64,000 nt of DNA, from NCBI GenBank assembly GCA_900545495.1, contig UQZJ01000008.1:44458-108457 (forward strand), in the 5' to 3' direction. This stretch comes from an uncultured Eubacteriales bacterium (GTDB taxonomy: Bacteria; Bacillota; Clostridia; Oscillospirales; Oscillospiraceae). The notes beneath the pieces are model-generated. The model made no database searches and had not been told where the DNA came from. It saw nothing but the letters and a program-made list of their open reading frames with translations. This document shows positions 41,723-50,363 of this stretch, one piece after another (within the stretch, counting starts at the first letter, position 1; each line of letters starts with the position of its first letter). Made by a program: the position numbers and the translations under genes.

Positions 41723-43042
41723 ATGAAGAAAGCTGCATTCATTCTGGCGCTGGTCATGCTGCTGGGCGTAGCGGCCGGCTGCGGCGAGAGTAACGGCGAG
41801 GCATCCGTCCAGTCCGTCTCCATGATCTGCGGGATCGGCACCGCCGGCCTGACAGACCGGTTCGCAGGCGTGGTCAGCGCAATGGGCGAGACAAATATCA
41901 AAAAGGACGACTCCCTGACCATCGGGGAGATCAAGGTCAAGGTGGGCGACGCCGTCAAGGTGGGCGATGTGCTTTTTACCTATGACATGAGCCAGCTTGA
42001 GATCAGCCTGGAGGAGGCGCAGCTGGCGCTGGATGATCTGAAGGACACGCTCGCCGACAAGGAGAAGGAGAAGGAGCAGGCCGAGGCCGCGTTGAATGAG
42101 ATCGAGGACGACACCGAGAGAAACAAGACCCTTGGACAGATCCGCCAGATCAATCTGGATATCCGCACTACTAACCGCAGCATCACGGAAAAGGGCCGGG
42201 AAATCGAGAAGATACAGAACAATATGAAGAACAGCTCCGTCAAGGCGGAGGTGGAGGGCGAGGTCAAGAGCGTCAATCCCAACGGCGGCACCGACGACCG
42301 GGGCAACGCCCTGCCGCTGATCTCCATCGTCCAGACCGGCGGCTTCCGGGTCAAGGGCTACGTCAATGAGAGCAATGCGTCGGTGCTGAACGAGGGCGCC
42401 AAGGTAGTCATCCGCGCCCGCACCGGCAATCAGACCTGGAGCGGCGCCATCACCAGCATCGACTGGAACAACCCGGCGCAGAGCGGCGGCAGCAACTACT
42501 ACGATGGCGGCTCCAGCGACACCGGCACCTCCAGCAAATATCCGTTCTATGTGGAGCTGGACAGCAGCGACGGACTGCTGCTGGGCCAGCACGTGTACAT
42601 CGAGCCGGATCTGGGCCAGAGCGACAGCCCCGCCGGCATCCAGCTTCCGGCCGGCTTTATCAACGACGCCGACACCTCTCCGTGGGTGTGGGCGCAGGGC
42701 AGCAACGGCAAGCTGGAGAAGCGCAGCGTGACGCTGGGCGAATACAACGGCGAGCTGGATACCTACGCCGTGACGGACGGCCTGACGGCCTCGGACTATA
42801 TCGCCTACCCCGACGACACGCTGAAGGCCGGTATGACCTGCGTCACCTATGATGAGAGCACCTTCGAGCCGGATGACAGCGTCACCACACCGGGCGGCGA
42901 CATGGACGGCATGGACGGCATGGATAGCATGCCCGGCGGCACGGATGGTATGGACGGTGGCATGGATGGCATGGACGGCATGACCGGCGGCACGGACATT
43001 CCGGAGGATATGCAGACCGCGGATGCGCCGGTGGAGGGTTGA
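41723..43042 (+). CDS. HlyD/MacA-like efflux adaptor lipoprotein
   Basis: A 439-residue lipoprotein (lipobox GVAAGC, Cys20). After that come a barrel/lipoyl half (GEIKVKVGDAVKVGDVLFTY), a coiled-coil hairpin of about 100 residues (EAQLALDDLKDTLADKEKEK ... EKGREIEKIQNNMK), the second lipoyl half and beta-barrel region, and a C-terminal low-complexity tail rich in Met, Asp and Gly (about 395-430, DMDGMDGMDSMPGG type repeats). It should link the ABC permease of the operon to the outside. The Met-Asp tail could bind metal ions (speculative). The ATG follows AAAGGAG. Confidence 0.8.
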   Translation: MKKAAFILALVMLLGVAAGCGESNGEASVQSVSMICGIGTAGLTDRFAGVVSAMGETNIKKDDSLTIGEIKVKVGDAVKVGDVLFTYDMSQLEISLEEAQLALDDLKDTLADKEKEKEQAEAALNEIEDDTERNKTLGQIRQINLDIRTTNRSITEKGREIEKIQNNMKNSSVKAEVEGEVKSVNPNGGTDDRGNALPLISIVQTGGFRVKGYVNESNASVLNEGAKVVIRARTGNQTWSGAITSIDWNNPAQSGGSNYYDGGSSDTGTSSKYPFYVELDSSDGLLLGQHVYIEPDLGQSDSPAGIQLPAGFINDADTSPWVWAQGSNGKLEKRSVTLGEYNGELDTYAVTDGLTASDYIAYPDDTLKAGMTCVTYDESTFEPDDSVTTPGGDMDGMDGMDSMPGGTDGMDGGMDGMDGMTGGTDIPEDMQTADAPVEG

Positions 43043-43044
43043 GT

Positions 43045-43725
43045 ATGATCCTTGAAATGCGCGATATCTGCAAGGACTACCCCATGGGAAAATCCGTGAA
43101 CCACATTCTCAAGCACATCGATCTGGATGTGGAGGCGGGGGAGTATCTTGCCATTATGGGTCCTTCCGGCAGCGGAAAGACCACGCTGATGAATCTCATC
43201 GGCTGCCTGGACGTACCTACCAGCGGCAGCTATCTGCTGGGCGGGCAGGACATCACCAAATGCACCCCCAAGCAGCTGGCGGAGGTGCGGAACAAGCAGC
43301 TGGGCTTCGTGTTCCAGTCCTTCAACCTGCTGCCCAAGCTGACGGCACTGGAAAATGTGGCGCTTCCCCTGCTGTACGGCGGCGTGAAAAAGGCCGAGCG
43401 GCTGGAGCGCGCCCGGGAGGCGCTGGAGACGGTGGGACTTGCCGATCGTGTGGACCACCGGCCCGATCAGCTCTCCGGCGGACAGTGCCAGCGTGTGGCC
43501 ATTGCCCGCGCCATCGTGGGAAAGCCCCAGCTATTGCTGGCTGACGAGCCCACCGGCGCGTTGGACTCCGCCAGCGGTGCAGCGGTGATGGAGCTGTTCC
43601 AGCAGCTCCATGACAGTGGCTCCACCATCATTATGATCACCCACGATCAGGGCATTGCACAGCATGCCCACACCATTATGAACATCCGCGACGGTGTGCT
43701 GTCAGGAGGTGCGTTCCATGAATAA
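43045..43725 (+). CDS. MacB/LolD-type ABC ATP-binding protein
   Basis: A 226-residue ATPase: Walker A GPSGSGKTT near residue 40, LGFVFQSFNLLPKLTALENV Q-loop of the MacB/LolD type, signature LSGGQCQRVAIARAIV, Walker B LLLADEPTGALDS and switch IMITHDQG. The FQSFNLLP form is characteristic of FtsX-permease partners. ATG at 43045 with GGAGGG 7 bases before; a TTG at 43039 overlaps the previous stop. It overlaps the next gene by eight bases. Confidence 0.9.
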   Translation: MILEMRDICKDYPMGKSVNHILKHIDLDVEAGEYLAIMGPSGSGKTTLMNLIGCLDVPTSGSYLLGGQDITKCTPKQLAEVRNKQLGFVFQSFNLLPKLTALENVALPLLYGGVKKAERLERAREALETVGLADRVDHRPDQLSGGQCQRVAIARAIVGKPQLLLADEPTGALDSASGAAVMELFQQLHDSGSTIIMITHDQGIAQHAHTIMNIRDGVLSGGAFHE

Positions 43726-45331
43726 AACCCTGAAAAAGACGCTGCTGATCGCGGGCATTACCGTGGCGGTATGTGCCGCCGTCTGGGGCGGTCTGACGCT
43801 GGCGCGGAACGCCCAGCGGGGCGACGTCAACGTGTATCAGGTATCCGATTTTGCCATGACCGACTACTGGGGCGACACCGCCAACACCAGCGGCACCGTG
43901 AACACGGATAAATTACAAAAGATCTATATCTCCGAGACCCAGGAGGTCAGTGCGATCTACGTCAAGGAGGGGCAGAACGTCAAAAAGGGCGATAAGCTGC
44001 TGGCCTACGACTCCTCCCTGTCTCAGGCGCAGGTGGAGCAGGCGGAGATCGATCTGGACACGGCACAGCTCAACGCCAAGGCCGCCAAGCAAAATCTGGA
44101 GCTGTACAAAATAGCGGAGGACAAGGAAAAGCTGCAGATCGAATACGACGCCCAGTACGCCAAGCTGGAGGCTCTGATCCAGGCGCAGGACAAGGAGGCG
44201 GGCCGCTACGAGCCTGTGAAGGAGGGCCTGCTTTCTGTCGAAGGCAGCAACGGCAAAACAAAGTCGACGCCGCTGTACTATCAGATGCTGGAGGACAACG
44301 GCACGCAGGAGTACTACCTGACGGACGAGTTCATCCGCACGAAGATCCTCAAGCACCGCACCAGCGCCTATGTGGTGCTGGTGGAGAAGGCGGGCAACGT
44401 GAACAACGGCGCCGTCACCTGCTACGGTATGTACCTTGTGGCAGATGACACCGCCGCACCGGTGAAGCTGAAGATGCTCAACGACCTGCCGCCCTACGAG
44501 GACGCCTACTCCACGAAGAACACCAAGGAGATCAAGGAGGCCAGAGAGAAGCTGGACAAGATCAAGGAGCTGCTGGACACCTCCCTCACCAAGGAGGAGC
44601 TGAAGGCGCTGATCGCCAGCACCGAGAAGGAGGTCTATTCCACCCAGCGTGCCGTCCGGCGGGCGCAGATCGAGCTGGATAAGAAGAAAAAGGAGCTGGG
44701 CGACGGCAACGTGTACAGCGAGATCGACGGCGTTGTGAAGGCCGTGCGGGACGCGAAGGAGGCCTTCAACAACAGCGAGCCTGTGGTGGAGGTCTCCGGC
44801 GGCGGCGGTTACTACGTTACCGGCACCATCGGCGAGCTGGATCTGGGTACCGTCAAGATCGGCGACACGGTGCAGATCAGCAGCTGGATGACCGGCGCAA
44901 GCTGTGAGGGCAAGATCGTGGAGATCAGCGATTTCCCCACGGACAACGGCAGCTCCTGGGGCGGAGACTCCAACAGCAACGTGTCCTACTACCCCTTTAA
45001 GGTATTTGTGTCCGAGGACGCCGACCTGCAGGCCGGCGACTATGTGGATATGTCCTATCAGAAGACCGTGGCAACCGACGGCCCCAGCCTATACCTGCAA
45101 ACCATGTTCATCCGCTCCGAAAACGGCAAGAGCTATGTGCTGGCACGGGGTGAGGACGGCAAGCTGGAGCAGCGCTGGATCCAGACGGGCCGCGACCTGT
45201 GGGGCAGCTACACCCAGATCCGCGGCGGCTTGACGGTGGACGATTATGTGGCGTTCCCCTACGGCCGTGACGTGAAGCCCGGCGCCGCCACGGTGGAGGC
45301 CACGGCGGATCAGCTGTACGGCGGTATGTAA
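43718..45331 (+). CDS. Second HlyD-type adaptor of the efflux operon
   Basis: A 537-residue membrane-fusion protein: signal anchor near 8-28 (LIAGITVAVCAAVWGGLTLA), lipoyl region KIYISETQEVSAIYVKEGQN / VKKGDKLLAYDSSLSQAQVE, a long coiled-coil broken by a globular insert (190-290, SYQ-less EYYLTDEFIRTKILKHRTSA), then GEIDGVVKAV-type lipoyl return and beta-barrel (GDTVQISSWMTGASCEGKIV). It differs from the first adaptor by having no lipobox and the insert. Having two adaptors in one MacAB-type operon is notable. The ATG follows AGGAGGTG. Confidence 0.8.
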   Translation: MNKTLKKTLLIAGITVAVCAAVWGGLTLARNAQRGDVNVYQVSDFAMTDYWGDTANTSGTVNTDKLQKIYISETQEVSAIYVKEGQNVKKGDKLLAYDSSLSQAQVEQAEIDLDTAQLNAKAAKQNLELYKIAEDKEKLQIEYDAQYAKLEALIQAQDKEAGRYEPVKEGLLSVEGSNGKTKSTPLYYQMLEDNGTQEYYLTDEFIRTKILKHRTSAYVVLVEKAGNVNNGAVTCYGMYLVADDTAAPVKLKMLNDLPPYEDAYSTKNTKEIKEAREKLDKIKELLDTSLTKEELKALIASTEKEVYSTQRAVRRAQIELDKKKKELGDGNVYSEIDGVVKAVRDAKEAFNNSEPVVEVSGGGGYYVTGTIGELDLGTVKIGDTVQISSWMTGASCEGKIVEISDFPTDNGSSWGGDSNSNVSYYPFKVFVSEDADLQAGDYVDMSYQKTVATDGPSLYLQTMFIRSENGKSYVLARGEDGKLEQRWIQTGRDLWGSYTQIRGGLTVDDYVAFPYGRDVKPGAATVEATADQLYGGM

Positions 45332-45344
45332 GGAGGGCGAAGGT

Positions 45345-46592
45345 ATGTTAGAAAATATCAATCTCGCCTTTCAGGGCGTTTGGAGCCACAAGTTGCGGTC
45401 ATTCCTGACCATGCTGGGCATTATCATCGGCATTGCCGCCATCATCACCATCGTGTCCACCATTCAGGGCACCAACGAGCAGATCAAGGAGAACCTGATC
45501 GGCGCAGGCAACAACGTGGTGCGCGTCCAGCTGACGCAGGACGGCAATCAGGTGGAGCTGGGCTATATGGCGCTGCCCCAGGGCGTCAGCGTCATCACCG
45601 AGGAGATGCGCGATGAGATGAGCAAGCTGGACAGCGTGGCGGATGTGGCGCTGTACCACCAGCGCCAGTGGCCCGACGGTGTGTACGTGGGCAACAACTC
45701 CTTCAGCGGCAACCTGTACGGCATCGACAGCCACTATCTGGCCGCAGCGGACTATGCTGTCAACTATGGCCGGGGCTTCAGCGCGTCGGACTTTGCCGCC
45801 TGCCGGAAGGTGGCGCTCATCGACACCAAGACGGCGCAGAGTCTGTTTCAGGGTGAAAACCCCATCGGCGGCACCATGGAGATCTCCGGCGAGCCGTTCA
45901 CCGTGGTGGGCGTGATCTCCCCGCGGGTGACATCCGAGCCGGTGATCAACAACCTCAACGACTACTATATGTACACCGGCAATACCTCCGGCACGGTGTT
46001 TATCCCCGATAGCTGCTGGCCCATCGTCTATCGCTATGACGAGCCCCAGTCCGTGGCGGTCCGCGCCACGTCCACCAACGATATGACCACCGCCGGCAAC
46101 AACGTGGCGGAGTATCTGAACGGTCATGTTATCTCCGGCGACACGTTCAAGTACCAGTCCAAGGACCTGCTGGAGCAGGCCAGCCAGCTGCAAAGCCTGT
46201 CCGAAAGCTCCAACAAGCAGCTGATCTGGATCGCCGCCATCTCTCTGGTGGTGGGCGGTATCGGCGTGATGAACATCATGCTGGTGTCGGTGACGGAGCG
46301 TACCCGCGAGATCGGCCTGAAGATCGCCATTGGCGCCCAGCAGAGCCGGATCCGCTGGCAGTTCCTGACGGAGGCGGCGGTGCTGACCAGCATGGGCGGC
46401 ATACTGGGCGTAGGCTGCGGCATCGGCCTTGCGGAGATGATGTCCCACGTCATGAGCACGCCGGTGGCCATCAGCGTACCGGCCTGCATCATCGCCGTGG
46501 CCTTCTCCATGTGCATCGGCGTGGTATTCGGCTTCGTACCGGCGGTGAAGGCCTCCAAGCTCAACCCCATCGAGGCGCTGCGCCGCGAATAA
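45345..46592 (+). CDS. MacB-like ABC permease (FtsX domain)
   Basis: A 415-residue permease: first helix near 20-42 (FLTMLGIIIGIAAIITIVST), a 230-residue MacB-type periplasmic/extracellular core (DSVADVALYHQRQWPDGVYV ... LEQASQLQSLSESS), then the FtsX region with three helices (WIAAISLVVGGIGVMNIMLV, FLTEAAVLTSMGGILGVGCG, IIAVAFSMCIGVVFGFVP) and the closing KASKLNPIEALRRE. Works with the ATPase and adaptors as a tripartite-like macrolide/peptide exporter; the substrate is not visible. AGGAGGG precedes the ATG. Confidence 0.9.
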   Translation: MLENINLAFQGVWSHKLRSFLTMLGIIIGIAAIITIVSTIQGTNEQIKENLIGAGNNVVRVQLTQDGNQVELGYMALPQGVSVITEEMRDEMSKLDSVADVALYHQRQWPDGVYVGNNSFSGNLYGIDSHYLAAADYAVNYGRGFSASDFAACRKVALIDTKTAQSLFQGENPIGGTMEISGEPFTVVGVISPRVTSEPVINNLNDYYMYTGNTSGTVFIPDSCWPIVYRYDEPQSVAVRATSTNDMTTAGNNVAEYLNGHVISGDTFKYQSKDLLEQASQLQSLSESSNKQLIWIAAISLVVGGIGVMNIMLVSVTERTREIGLKIAIGAQQSRIRWQFLTEAAVLTSMGGILGVGCGIGLAEMMSHVMSTPVAISVPACIIAVAFSMCIGVVFGFVPAVKASKLNPIEALRRE

Positions 46593-46606
46593 AAAAACAC
46601 ACAAAA

Positions 46607-46635
46607 AAGAAAGACCTGCCCGGCAGGTCTTTCTT
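46607..46635. terminator. Terminator between efflux operon and LysR gene
   Basis: A 13-bp stem (46607-46619 with 46623-46635) with a T-rich 3' side (CTTTCTTGCTTTTTT) serving both convergent genes. Confidence 0.8.
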
Positions 46636-46646
46636 TCTTGCTTTTT

Positions 46647-47567
46647 TCAGCGGGTGGTGGGCGGCGGCGCGTTCCAGCCGTCGGGGAAGTTGGCCAGCAC
46701 CCAGCGGCGGGTGTGGTCGATAAAGGCGCGGGTACTGTTGGACAGGGCGTTTTTGTCCTTGACGCAGACGCCGATGTTCCGGTAGAAGGGCTGGGGCAGA
46801 GAACAGGCCACCAGCGGGTAGGCGCAGCGGTAGAGCATCAGCTCCTCCATGATGCTGATGCCCAGTCCGTTGGACACCATGGCTAGAATGGTCTGGTCCT
46901 GCTGAACGGTGTACTGGATCTTCGGCGTGATGCCCAGCGTGTCGAACACCGCCTGTATCTCGTAGTCATCCCCCTCGTCCAGCAGGATCAGGGGGTACTT
47001 CTCCAGCGCCTCCGGCGGGAAGGGGTCGGCGCCGGCCAGCGGGTGTCCGCAGGGGACGATGACCTTCCACTGATCCTGCTGCAAAAGCCAGCAGTCCAGA
47101 TACTTTTCCGCCGGGGCGGGCAGGCTGATAAAGCCGCAGTCCGCCTGCCCGTTGAGTACCCAGTCGCTGATCTCATTGTTGAAGTTGGAGGGCAGCAGCT
47201 CAAATTCGATGCGGGGGTACAGCTCCTGAAATGTCTTGAGAATGTTGGGCAGCCACTTTTCCGACACACTGGTGAAGGTGGCGACCTTCACCAGACCGGT
47301 TTCCATCCCTCGCAGGTCGGCGGCCCGCTGCTCCAGCTGGTGCTGCATGGCGCACATCTTCTCAAAATAGGGCATCAGCGCCCGGCCGTCCGCTGTGGGG
47401 GTGACACCGCCGTGACTGCGGATGAGCAGGGAAACGCCCAGCTCCTCCTCCAGCGAGCTGATGGCATGGCTGATGCCGGACTGGGTAAAGCTCAGCTCCC
47501 GCGCCGCCGCTGTAAAGCTGCCGCGCTCCACCGTTTTCAAAAAGATCTGGTATTTTGCCACGCTCAT
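46647..47567 (-). CDS. LysR-type transcriptional regulator
   Basis: A 306-residue LysR protein: N-terminal helix-turn-helix (YQIFLKTVERGSFTAAAREL, SFTQSGISHAISSLEEELGV), linker helix, and a substrate-binding fold (VKVATFTSVSEKWLPNILKT, ... GLGISIMEELMLYR). The effector is unknown. ATG follows GAGGAGCG. It is divergent from the small membrane peptide and DMT exporter, so these could be its targets. Confidence 0.9.
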   Translation of the reverse strand: MSVAKYQIFLKTVERGSFTAAARELSFTQSGISHAISSLEEELGVSLLIRSHGGVTPTADGRALMPYFEKMCAMQHQLEQRAADLRGMETGLVKVATFTSVSEKWLPNILKTFQELYPRIEFELLPSNFNNEISDWVLNGQADCGFISLPAPAEKYLDCWLLQQDQWKVIVPCGHPLAGADPFPPEALEKYPLILLDEGDDYEIQAVFDTLGITPKIQYTVQQDQTILAMVSNGLGISIMEELMLYRCAYPLVACSLPQPFYRNIGVCVKDKNALSNSTRAFIDHTRRWVLANFPDGWNAPPPTTR

Positions 47568-47737
47568 GCGCCCACGCTCCTCTCTTTGCGCCAGTATACC
47601 ACACCGTGTTGTGCGGTGCAAAGTATTTTTCATGATTTTGATGAATATGATGCGTTTTACAAATTGAATATTGTATGATACAGTAAAGATACATTAAAGA
47701 GACGTTAAGAATTCAACAGAAAAGGAGGCGCTGAAGC

Positions 47738-47818
47738 ATGGGTCCGAATGTTATGTTGGCAGCTCTGGCCGGTCTTCTTCTGGTGGTCGGCATCGTCAGC
47801 AGAGTCACAGACAAGTAA
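47738..47818 (+). CDS. 26-residue membrane peptide
   Basis: A short frame, MGPNVMLAALAGLLLVVGIV followed by SRVTDK, with a strong AAAGGAGG site seven to nine bases before the ATG. It is a single hydrophobic helix with a charged C-terminus, like KdpF-type or small regulatory membrane peptides. A rho-independent terminator at 47880 ends the transcript, so it would be a free-standing mini-gene upstream of the DMT exporter and divergent from LysR. No family is recognised. Real translation is plausible but unproven. Confidence 0.55.
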   Translation: MGPNVMLAALAGLLLVVGIVSRVTDK

Positions 47819-47879
47819 AACTTTTCTTTTCCCTGTTATGCATAATCCCGCCCGGAGGGACCTCCCCAAGCCTCCGGCA

Positions 47880-47916
47880 CGACAGTCCCGCGCAGTGCGC
47901 GGGGCTGTCGCTTTTT
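47880..47916 (+). terminator. Terminator after the membrane peptide
   Basis: A 14-bp stem with one G-T pair (47880-47893 with 47897-47910), AGT loop and a CTTTTT tail. Confidence 0.85.
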
Positions 47917-47970
47917 CCGGGGCGGTACGGCAGAAAAGAAAAGCTTCCTATATCATTCCGTGTTTTCCTG

Positions 47971-47979
47971 TGGTATAAT
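47971..47979 (+). promoter_or_regulatory. Extended -10 promoter of the DMT exporter gene
   Basis: TGGTATAAT, a consensus extended -10, 57 bases before the exporter start. The -35 is poor, as is usual for extended -10 promoters. Confidence 0.6.
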
Positions 47980-48035
47980 CGCCGCAGAACGGCTGCCGCA
48001 TAAGGCGGCCGCAAAGAAAAAAGAGGTATCGGGAC

Positions 48036-48968
48036 ATGACACAGAAAAAGACGCATACGCTGTCGCTGCTGGCGGCACTGACCTCCGCCGTGATCTTCGG
48101 CATGAGCTTTATGTTCTCCAAGCTGGCGCTGGAGGTGGCGGCGCCCACGGTGCTGCTGGCCTTTCGGTTCACCGTGGCGGTGGCGGCCATGTCGCTGGTC
48201 ATCTTAGTCAATGCGCTGGTAGGAAAGCTCCGGGGGCGGCCGCTGTTCGCCTTTTCCCTGCGGGGCAAGCCGGTGTATAAGCTGGTGCTGCTGGGCATCG
48301 TGCAGCCGGTGGCGTATTTTATCTTCGAGAACTACGGTATCCTGTACACCTCCTCGGCGGTGGCGGGTACCATCATCGCCGCCGTGCCGGTGTGCTGCAT
48401 CCTCATGGATGTGCTGGTGCTCCACGAGCGGGTGACGCTGAAGCAGGTGCTGTGCGCGCTGGGCGCCATCGGCGGCGTGGCGCTGATCTCCGTGGGCGGC
48501 GCCATGATGGTCTCCGCGCTGGGTATGCTGTTTCTGGTGCTGACCATGCTCAGCGATACGCTGTACTACGGCATCAGCCACAACGCCGCCAAGCGCTTCA
48601 CCCCCTTTGAGATGACCTACGTCATGTTTATCGTGGGCATGGTGGTGTTCATCCCGGTGGGACTGATCTATGCCGGCGGGCTGCACAGCCCCCTCATCAC
48701 CGAGCCCATGCACGACGGCGGCTTCTGGGTAGCGGTGCTGTATCTGGGGCTTTTGTCCTCGGTGCTGGCCTACGGCCTGCTGAACTTCGCCAACAGCCAT
48801 CTGTCCGTGTCGGAGACGTCGCTGTTTTCCAACGTGACAACGGTGGTATCGGTGCTGGCAGGCGTGGTGCTGCTGAAGGAGCCGTTCAGCGTGTGGCAGA
48901 TGCTGGGCGTGGCGGTGATCCTGGTCTGCGTATTCGTCGCCAACGTATCCGGCGGCAAGGAAGCCTGA
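48036..48968 (+). CDS. DMT-superfamily (EamA) exporter
   Basis: A 310-residue membrane protein with ten hydrophobic helices in two EamA repeats. The first has LTSAVIFGMSFMFSKLALEV and VQPVAYFIFENYGILYTSSA; the second has MLSDTLYYGISHNAAKRFTP and LSVSETSLFSNVTTVVSVLA. Such proteins export amino acids or metabolites. AGAGGTATC precedes the ATG. It is followed by an amidohydrolase gene (24 bases) and may share its transcript; an amino-acid related role fits the nearby D-aminoacylase (inference). Confidence 0.87.
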   Translation: MTQKKTHTLSLLAALTSAVIFGMSFMFSKLALEVAAPTVLLAFRFTVAVAAMSLVILVNALVGKLRGRPLFAFSLRGKPVYKLVLLGIVQPVAYFIFENYGILYTSSAVAGTIIAAVPVCCILMDVLVLHERVTLKQVLCALGAIGGVALISVGGAMMVSALGMLFLVLTMLSDTLYYGISHNAAKRFTPFEMTYVMFIVGMVVFIPVGLIYAGGLHSPLITEPMHDGGFWVAVLYLGLLSSVLAYGLLNFANSHLSVSETSLFSNVTTVVSVLAGVVLLKEPFSVWQMLGVAVILVCVFVANVSGGKEA

Positions 48969-48992
48969 CGATTTTTTACAGGAGGTGCTGCG

Positions 48993-50285
48993 ATGTACAA
49001 GAACGAGACGCGCTATGCGCTGATAAACGGCGCCCTGCTGGACGGGACGCGGGACATGACCCCCCAGACCGGCAAGATCGTCTGTGTGGAGGGCGGTAAG
49101 ATCGCCGCCGTCACCGATGGCCCTGTACCCGCCGGGTATGAGCCGGTGGATCTGGCGGGACGGCACATCCTGCCGGGACTGATCAACCTGCACGTACACC
49201 TGCCGGCCTCCGGCAAGCCGAAGAAAAAGCCCTCCGACCCGAAAAAGCTGGTGAAGCTCATCACCTCCAACGGCCTTATGCGCCGGGTGGGCGTCAAGCT
49301 CTGCGAGAGCTACGCCAGAACGGAGCTGCTCAGCGGCGTCACCACCGTCCGTACCGTGGGCGGCGTGGCGGACTTCGACACCATCATCCGCGAAAAGGCG
49401 GCGGCAGGCGAGATCCTCAGCCCCCGGGTGGTGGCCTCCAATATGGCGGTATCCGTGCCGGGCGGCCACATGGCCGGCTCGCTGGCCTATGAGGCACGGA
49501 CGCCGGAGGAGGCGGCGGCCTACGTGGAGCGGATCGCGGCGGAAAAGCCCGACCTCATCAAGCTGATGATCACCGGCGGCGTGATGGATGCCGAGGTGGT
49601 GGGCGAGCCGGGCGTCCTGCGGATGGAACCGGCACTGGTGAAGGCCGCCTGCGACAGAGCCCACGGGCTGGGCATGAAGGTGGCTGCCCATGTGGAGAGC
49701 CCGGAGGGTGTCCGGGTGGCGCTGGAGAACGGCGTGGACTCCATCGAGCACGGCGCCAAGCCGGATGAGGATATCCTGCGCCTGCTCAAGGAGCATGGCG
49801 CGTTTCAGGTGGCTACCCTCTCCCCCGCCATCCCCTATGCGCTGTTTGACCGCAGCGTCTCCCACGCCACCTACGAGCAGCAGGAGAACGGCAAGGTGGT
49901 GCTGGAGGGTGTGATCGCCATGGCCCGGGCGTGTCTGGAAAACGACATCCCCGTGGGACTGGGCACCGATACCGGCTGCCCCTACGTCACCCACTACGAT
50001 ATGTGGCGGGAGCTGTGCTACTTCGTGAAATACTGCGGCGTGACGCCCGCCTTCGCGCTGCACAGCGCCACGCTGCTCAACGCCCGGCTGGCGGGCATCG
50101 ACAGCGTCACCGGCTCCGTGGAGGCGGGGAAGGCCGCCGATCTCATCGTGTGCGACCGGGATCCGCTGGCCGATCTGTCGGCGCTGCGGAGCCTGCACAT
50201 GGTCATCAAAGACGGCGTCCGCATCGAGCATCCCGCCGTAAAGAAGATTCCGGAGGTGGAGCGGGAGCTGGATAAGTTCCTGTGA
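48993..50285 (+). CDS. Metal-dependent amidohydrolase
   Basis: A 430-residue amidohydrolase: beta-sandwich start, then HILPGLINLHVHLP (metal-binding HxH), a probable carboxylated lysine near DLIKLMITGG, histidines in VAAHVESPEGVRVA and GVDSIEHGAK, and the metal aspartate in VGLGTDTGCP. This layout is that of imidazolonepropionase/prolidase-like hydrolases; the exact substrate is open. AGGAGG precedes the ATG. It follows the DMT exporter gene and is ended by a strong terminator. Confidence 0.88.
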   Translation: MYKNETRYALINGALLDGTRDMTPQTGKIVCVEGGKIAAVTDGPVPAGYEPVDLAGRHILPGLINLHVHLPASGKPKKKPSDPKKLVKLITSNGLMRRVGVKLCESYARTELLSGVTTVRTVGGVADFDTIIREKAAAGEILSPRVVASNMAVSVPGGHMAGSLAYEARTPEEAAAYVERIAAEKPDLIKLMITGGVMDAEVVGEPGVLRMEPALVKAACDRAHGLGMKVAAHVESPEGVRVALENGVDSIEHGAKPDEDILRLLKEHGAFQVATLSPAIPYALFDRSVSHATYEQQENGKVVLEGVIAMARACLENDIPVGLGTDTGCPYVTHYDMWRELCYFVKYCGVTPAFALHSATLLNARLAGIDSVTGSVEAGKAADLIVCDRDPLADLSALRSLHMVIKDGVRIEHPAVKKIPEVERELDKFL

Positions 50286-50310
50286 GATGCACCGCATATA
50301 CAAGAAGTGA

Positions 50311-50342
50311 AAACGGGACGACCCCATCGGGTCGTCCCGTTT
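50311..50342. terminator. Bidirectional terminator
   Basis: A perfect 14-bp stem (50311-50324 with 50329-50342) with a 4-base loop between the convergent amidohydrolase and inositol-monophosphatase genes. Confidence 0.85.
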
Positions 50343-50363
50343 GCTATTGCTCCGGCATAGTTC

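Noticed and set aside
42895..43010. The MDG repeat stretch as a DNA repeat element
   Set aside because: It is in frame with the adaptor gene and reads as a protein low-complexity tail.
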